Shown: positions 61,061 to 64,000 of the stretch, piece by piece
How positions within the stretch are numbered: the stretch's first letter is position 1
Layout of the letters: each line of letters begins with the position of its first letter
NCBI RefSeq assembly: GCF_040703035.1
Contig: NZ_CP159996.1
Coordinates: 530,001 to 594,000, forward strand
Reading direction: 5' to 3'
Source: Terribacillus aidingensis
GTDB lineage: Bacteria > Bacillota > Bacilli > Bacillales > Amphibacillaceae
DNA: 64,000 nt
The notes under the pieces: model-generated
Databases searched by the model: none
What the model was told of the DNA's origin: nothing
The model's input: the letters and a program-made list of their open reading frames with translations, nothing else
Translations under genes and position numbers: made by a program

Positions 61061-62242
61061 ATGAAATATACACAGTTCATAAAATCTAAAGGAGCTATCG
61101 GCGCCATTTTTATGGGTATTCTATATGCTGTCTTCATGCTGGGAATATTCCTGCCTGGGTATTCCGCAATACCAGGGAACGTCGATCAGTTAAAGGTTGC
61201 TATCGTAAATGACGATGCTGGAGATGTTGGTGCTACAATCGCAGACCAGCTGACAGAAAAGCTGCCTTTTAAGGAAATCGAAACCGATATGACGAATGAG
61301 CAAGCACTAGATGATTTGGAGAAAAATGATTTGGCATTAGTTGTCCATATCCCGGATAATTTCTCGGAGAATGTACAAAGTGGAGAAGCTTCCTCTAGTA
61401 TCGACTTCACAATCAATGAAGCTGGTGCAACGACTGTTTCCTCTACGATGAGCTCAGTAGTTGGGCAGATTAATAACCAATTGAGTGCTCAGTTCTCGCA
61501 ACAGACAGCTGAAGGTGTATTGATGAACTTCAACGTACCTGAGGATCAAGCTGCAGCACTAAGCGATCAAATTGAAACAGCTTATCATGGTAACGTTGTA
61601 ACGATCAACGAAATGCCGGATGGTATGAATAACAACATGCTGCCTATGTTCTTAACAATGGCTGGATATGTTGGTGCAATGATCGGTGCAATGCAATTAG
61701 TTGGTGCATTTAAAGCCAGCCAAGGAAAAGCAAGTAAAACCCGTCTATTCCTATATGTACAATTGACTGCTTTAATCATTGCAGTTGCTGCTGCATTCGT
61801 AGCTACAGGAATTGTCTATCTAGTGAATGATCCTAGCGGGGATGTGTTCTTTGGTATGCTAGGGCAGCAAATTTTGAACTATATGGTGTGCTTCAACTTC
61901 GCAGCAATCTTCATCTTCTTGCTTGGTCAAGCTGGTATGATTCTAAACTTGCCAATTCTGTTGATACAAACACTAGCAAATGGTGCTACGATGTCACGCG
62001 ATATGATGTACGCGCCATATGAATGGATGAGTCACATCTCACCAATGTATTACTCTGTTCAAGCATACTTTGCTAATCTGTTCGGAAGCACAAGCCCAAG
62101 TCCATTTATCTGGTCAATGGTTACGGTTGGGGCGGCTGCAATGCTGATTAACATTATCATCGTTGCTTTCGTTCATAAACCGAAGGCGGCAGAAGGCGGA
62201 AATAGCAGCGAAGAAACAGAAGCTATTAAAGTGACAGTTTAA
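61061..62242 (+). CDS. YhgE/Pip- or DUF3533-like membrane protein (ABC-2 fold)
   Basis: 393 residues. One N-terminal helix, a ~150-residue outer domain (KVAIVNDDAGDVGATIADQL) and five C-terminal helices (from ~190, TMAGYVGAMIGAMQLVGAF to ~375) of the ABC-2-permease type. AAGGAAGG precedes the ATG. Relatives are exporters or phage-receptor-like proteins; the pairing with a PadR regulator suggests inducible export of a toxic or membrane-active compound. No ATPase is adjacent. Confidence 0.82.
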   Translation: MKYTQFIKSKGAIGAIFMGILYAVFMLGIFLPGYSAIPGNVDQLKVAIVNDDAGDVGATIADQLTEKLPFKEIETDMTNEQALDDLEKNDLALVVHIPDNFSENVQSGEASSSIDFTINEAGATTVSSTMSSVVGQINNQLSAQFSQQTAEGVLMNFNVPEDQAAALSDQIETAYHGNVVTINEMPDGMNNNMLPMFLTMAGYVGAMIGAMQLVGAFKASQGKASKTRLFLYVQLTALIIAVAAAFVATGIVYLVNDPSGDVFFGMLGQQILNYMVCFNFAAIFIFLLGQAGMILNLPILLIQTLANGATMSRDMMYAPYEWMSHISPMYYSVQAYFANLFGSTSPSPFIWSMVTVGAAAMLINIIIVAFVHKPKAAEGGNSSEETEAIKVTV

Positions 62243-62284
62243 ATTTGATATAATAAGATCATTCTGCTTGAGGGAGCAAAGAGA

Positions 62285-62824
62285 ATGTCCATTCAAATTT
62301 TCATACTCAGCAAACTGATGGAGGATAATAACTATCCTTACAAACTTAAAAAACAACTATCCGAGCCTATCCCATTAGATCAACTTGGCGGGCTGACTGA
62401 AAGCAAGCTTTACTATCATTTCGATGCCTTAGCTAAGCAAGGATTAATTGAAGCAGTGGAAATCATAAAAGAAGAACATCGCCCCGATAAGCAAGTATTT
62501 CAAATTACAGAAAAGGGTCGCGAAGAGCTGCCGAAAAAGATCTATAAAGTCATAAAAAATGCAGATAAGATAAGTGACATGGTCGTTTGCTTGGCTAATA
62601 TCAAATATGTCGATCGTGATAAAGTAGTCAGTATTCTAGAAGATAAACTAGAAAGAATTACAGATCGTTGGGAACAAATAAAAACATTCGATAAGCTTGT
62701 CCAAAAAGATGAAGAAAAAGAGAAATTCATTGATTTTATGAGTGGCTATGTAACAACAAGAATGGAACATACCATTCATTGGTTGGAAGAGTTAATCAAG
62801 CGAGTTAAACAAGGGGATTTTTAA
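62285..62824 (+). CDS. PadR-family transcriptional regulator
   Basis: 179 residues. Winged helix at ~1-85 (LTESKLYYHFDALAKQGLI, KQVFQITEKGREEL) and a C-terminal helical domain (KVVSILEDKLERITDRWEQI). GGGAGCAAAGAGA lies before the ATG. 42 bases after the membrane gene; likely the same transcript and control of it through 60995-61018. Confidence 0.9.
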   Translation: MSIQIFILSKLMEDNNYPYKLKKQLSEPIPLDQLGGLTESKLYYHFDALAKQGLIEAVEIIKEEHRPDKQVFQITEKGREELPKKIYKVIKNADKISDMVVCLANIKYVDRDKVVSILEDKLERITDRWEQIKTFDKLVQKDEEKEKFIDFMSGYVTTRMEHTIHWLEELIKRVKQGDF

Positions 62825-62837
62825 AGAATGTTTGAAA

Positions 62838-62876
62838 TACACCGCAGAAGCCATAGCTTTTGCGGTGCATTTTTTT
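62838..62876 (+). terminator. Terminator of the PadR operon
   Basis: ACACCGCAGAAGC / GCTTTTGCGGTGC stem with one mismatch, CATA loop, T7. Confidence 0.88.
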
Positions 62877-62990
62877 GTGGAAATAGGTCAATTAAAAGCC
62901 GTAGAAAGGTCAGACAGAACGTGATTCCACCTGGAGGTCTGATCCTTTCCAAATATTGTTTGTGTTGATAGAATATTCTATATATATCCT

Positions 62991-63440
62991 TTGTGGAAGG
63001 AGTTGTTTTTCATATATACATATCGAAATGATGTCAGAAAGGTTCTTATTCCTTATTTGCAGGGACTCTCTCCGCAGCAATGGGATGCTGATGCCTACCA
63101 TAATACTATTTCCTGGGTAATCGAACATATGGCTCAAACGGAGGATTACTGGGTATTTCAGATTGGGCTGGGTGAAGAAAGCAGATTATCGGGAAGTGAT
63201 CGGAATCCGTTAAAACAGTATCTCCAAATCAGGAAAGAGACTGATCAAGTTCTGCAATCTTTACAAGTAAAAGACTGGGACAGGCTGGTAGATGTTCCTG
63301 ACTTCTCAGATGGATGGAAACCTCCCTCTGAACCGACAATGCGCTGGCTGTTCCATCATGTCTATTCTCATGAAGCATATCATGCTGGTCAGATTGGCGT
63401 TATAGCAAGGTTGAATGGTTTTAATGGACCTCTGTTCTGA
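62991..63440 (+). CDS. DinB/YfiT-like putative metal-dependent protein
   Basis: About 143-149 residues of the DinB four-helix fold. Metal His candidates: VIEHMAQTEDYW (His ~45), LFHHVYSHEAYHAGQIG (two His near the end), the usual DinB triad. Relatives are thiol-dependent transferases (bacillithiol S-transferases). The start is unclear: GGAAGGAG (62995-63002) lies inside the frame; TTG 62991 precedes it and TTG 63003 touches it. An ATA at 63012 stands nine bases after it where ATG would be expected. Confidence 0.78.
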   Translation: MWKELFFIYTYRNDVRKVLIPYLQGLSPQQWDADAYHNTISWVIEHMAQTEDYWVFQIGLGEESRLSGSDRNPLKQYLQIRKETDQVLQSLQVKDWDRLVDVPDFSDGWKPPSEPTMRWLFHHVYSHEAYHAGQIGVIARLNGFNGPLF

Positions 63441-63470
63441 TAGTCATAAAAATATGGGGTGGTGTTAAAC

Positions 63471-63839
63471 ATGTTTCATACAGAACTATTCGTACGTGAG
63501 CTACCTGCATCCATGATTTTCTATCGGTGTCTATTCGGCAAAGGCTGTGCCGATTATGATGAGAAAAGAGCAGTCTTTAAGGGTGAGGATGGCGGGTCAC
63601 TTTTGCTCACTGATGAATCCGTACTGAATGATGATCACTATTTTTCTGCTATGGCTGAATCGAGGAAAGGAAAAGGCGTTGAACTAATTCTCCCTGTAAA
63701 TGACGTGGAAATGGTATTTAACAAAATCCATCGTTTATATCCTCGACATATTGAATCTGAACTTGCCGCTCGGCCATGGGGAAAACTTGATTTTCGTATT
63801 GTTGATCCGGATGGATATTATTTGCGCGTGACATCGTAG
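63471..63839 (+). CDS. VOC-superfamily (glyoxalase/bleomycin resistance) protein
   Basis: 122 residues from ATG 63471, eight bases after GGGGTGG. Two beta-alpha-beta-beta-beta modules; HTELFVRELPASMIFYR and DFRIVDPDGYYLRV are typical, with metal ligands at the usual His and Glu positions unclear. Could be an antibiotic-binding or isomerase/dioxygenase-type protein. Single gene. Confidence 0.85.
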   Translation: MFHTELFVRELPASMIFYRCLFGKGCADYDEKRAVFKGEDGGSLLLTDESVLNDDHYFSAMAESRKGKGVELILPVNDVEMVFNKIHRLYPRHIESELAARPWGKLDFRIVDPDGYYLRVTS

Positions 63840-63921
63840 TCTATAAAAGAAACCACGCGTTCTTTTAATTGGGAAATTCCATTTTAATTTAGTACAAAAA
63901 TTTACTGAAAGGGAAGATAGT

Positions 63922-64000
63922 ATGGAACTAATTCACTTTCAAGAAACATATGCAAGCTTGGTTGATGCCTATGTACTATCAGAAGAATAGCTCCGTTTTA
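63922..64000 (+). pseudogene. GNAT acetyltransferase N-terminus cut by a TAG codon, partial at window end
   Basis: ATG 63922, with AAAGGGAAG upstream, opens MELIHFQETYASLVDAYVL and SEE, then TAG (63988-63990), then CTC CGT TTT. The N-terminus resembles GNAT enzymes, in which E-E-Q-L-R-F often follows; CAG to TAG would be a single change. The rest lies outside the window. Confidence 0.45.

Overview
This 64 kb window looks like the chromosome of a low-to-moderate GC, Gram-positive member of the Bacillaceae. The reasons are strong AGGAGG-type ribosome binding sites with frequent TTG/GTG starts, an LPXTG-type surface protein, CcpA (cre) sites, an S-box riboswitch, and an AraR-controlled arabinose locus with araM/araL and two GH51 arabinofuranosidases as in Bacillus subtilis. 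Terribacillus or a relative is my guess, from gene content only. I saw no rRNA, tRNA, CRISPR array, transposase, integrase or replication origin.

Layout. 1-9.3 kb: a relic of an ATP-dependent DNA ligase, a 2,706-residue cell-wall adhesin built from DUF11-type repeats, and an orphan LuxR-type regulator whose receiver domain lacks the phospho-acceptor Asp. 9.3-12.7 kb: gene relics, small membrane proteins and an acetyltransferase. 12.8-17.8 kb: a GntR-controlled operon with a split transketolase, an SDR dehydrogenase, an MFS transporter and a 47-residue SR1P-like Cys protein; its promoter carries an almost perfect gnt-type operator. 17.9-20.6 kb: two near-identical type I toxin-antitoxin loci in direct orientation flanking an S-box-controlled DszC/SfnB-like flavin monooxygenase. 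20.6-23.2 kb: an AAA+ ATPase and a TPR membrane protein in one operon. 23.4-30.6 kb: small regulators (TetR, MerR, ArsR) with their targets, a lipoprotein, an ABC-type ATPase, acetyltransferases and a DJ-1/PfpI protein. 30.7-36.3 kb: a PRD regulator with a cellobiose-type PTS (EIIC, EIIB, EIIA) and an M20 amidohydrolase. 36.4-40.4 kb: araDBA. 40.5-47.1 kb: a tricarboxylate cluster (aconitase, RraA-like aldolase, CitMHS transporter, two LysR regulators). 47.2-48.7 kb: a HAD phosphatase and a frameshifted Crp/Fnr regulator. 48.9-60.9 kb: araR, the arabinose/arabino-oligosaccharide uptake and hydrolysis operon (araN, abfA, araPQ, DUF624, abf2, araM, DUF6171, araL, GH43). 61-64 kb: a PadR-linked membrane exporter, a DinB protein, a VOC protein and an acetyltransferase cut by a nonsense codon at the window edge.

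How it fits together. Arabino-oligosaccharides are bound by AraN, imported through AraPQ, cut to arabinose by two GH51 enzymes and the GH43 enzyme, then converted to xylulose 5-phosphate by AraA, AraB and AraD. I count seven AraR-type boxes of one consensus in front of araD, araR, araN and abfA, plus cre sites at araN and abfA. Most of the rest is a patchwork of one- or two-operon modules, with a fair number of relics: ligase ends, a flavin reductase fused by deletion to an isochorismatase, a DUF5360 fragment, a broken YeiL-like regulator and a nonsense-mutated GNAT. The most unusual items are the twin toxin-antitoxin loci around an S-box flavin monooxygenase, the kinase-free split-transketolase operon ending in an SR1P-like peptide, the AAA+/TPR pair, and an ArsR gene predicted to be leaderless that shares its operator with an exporter.
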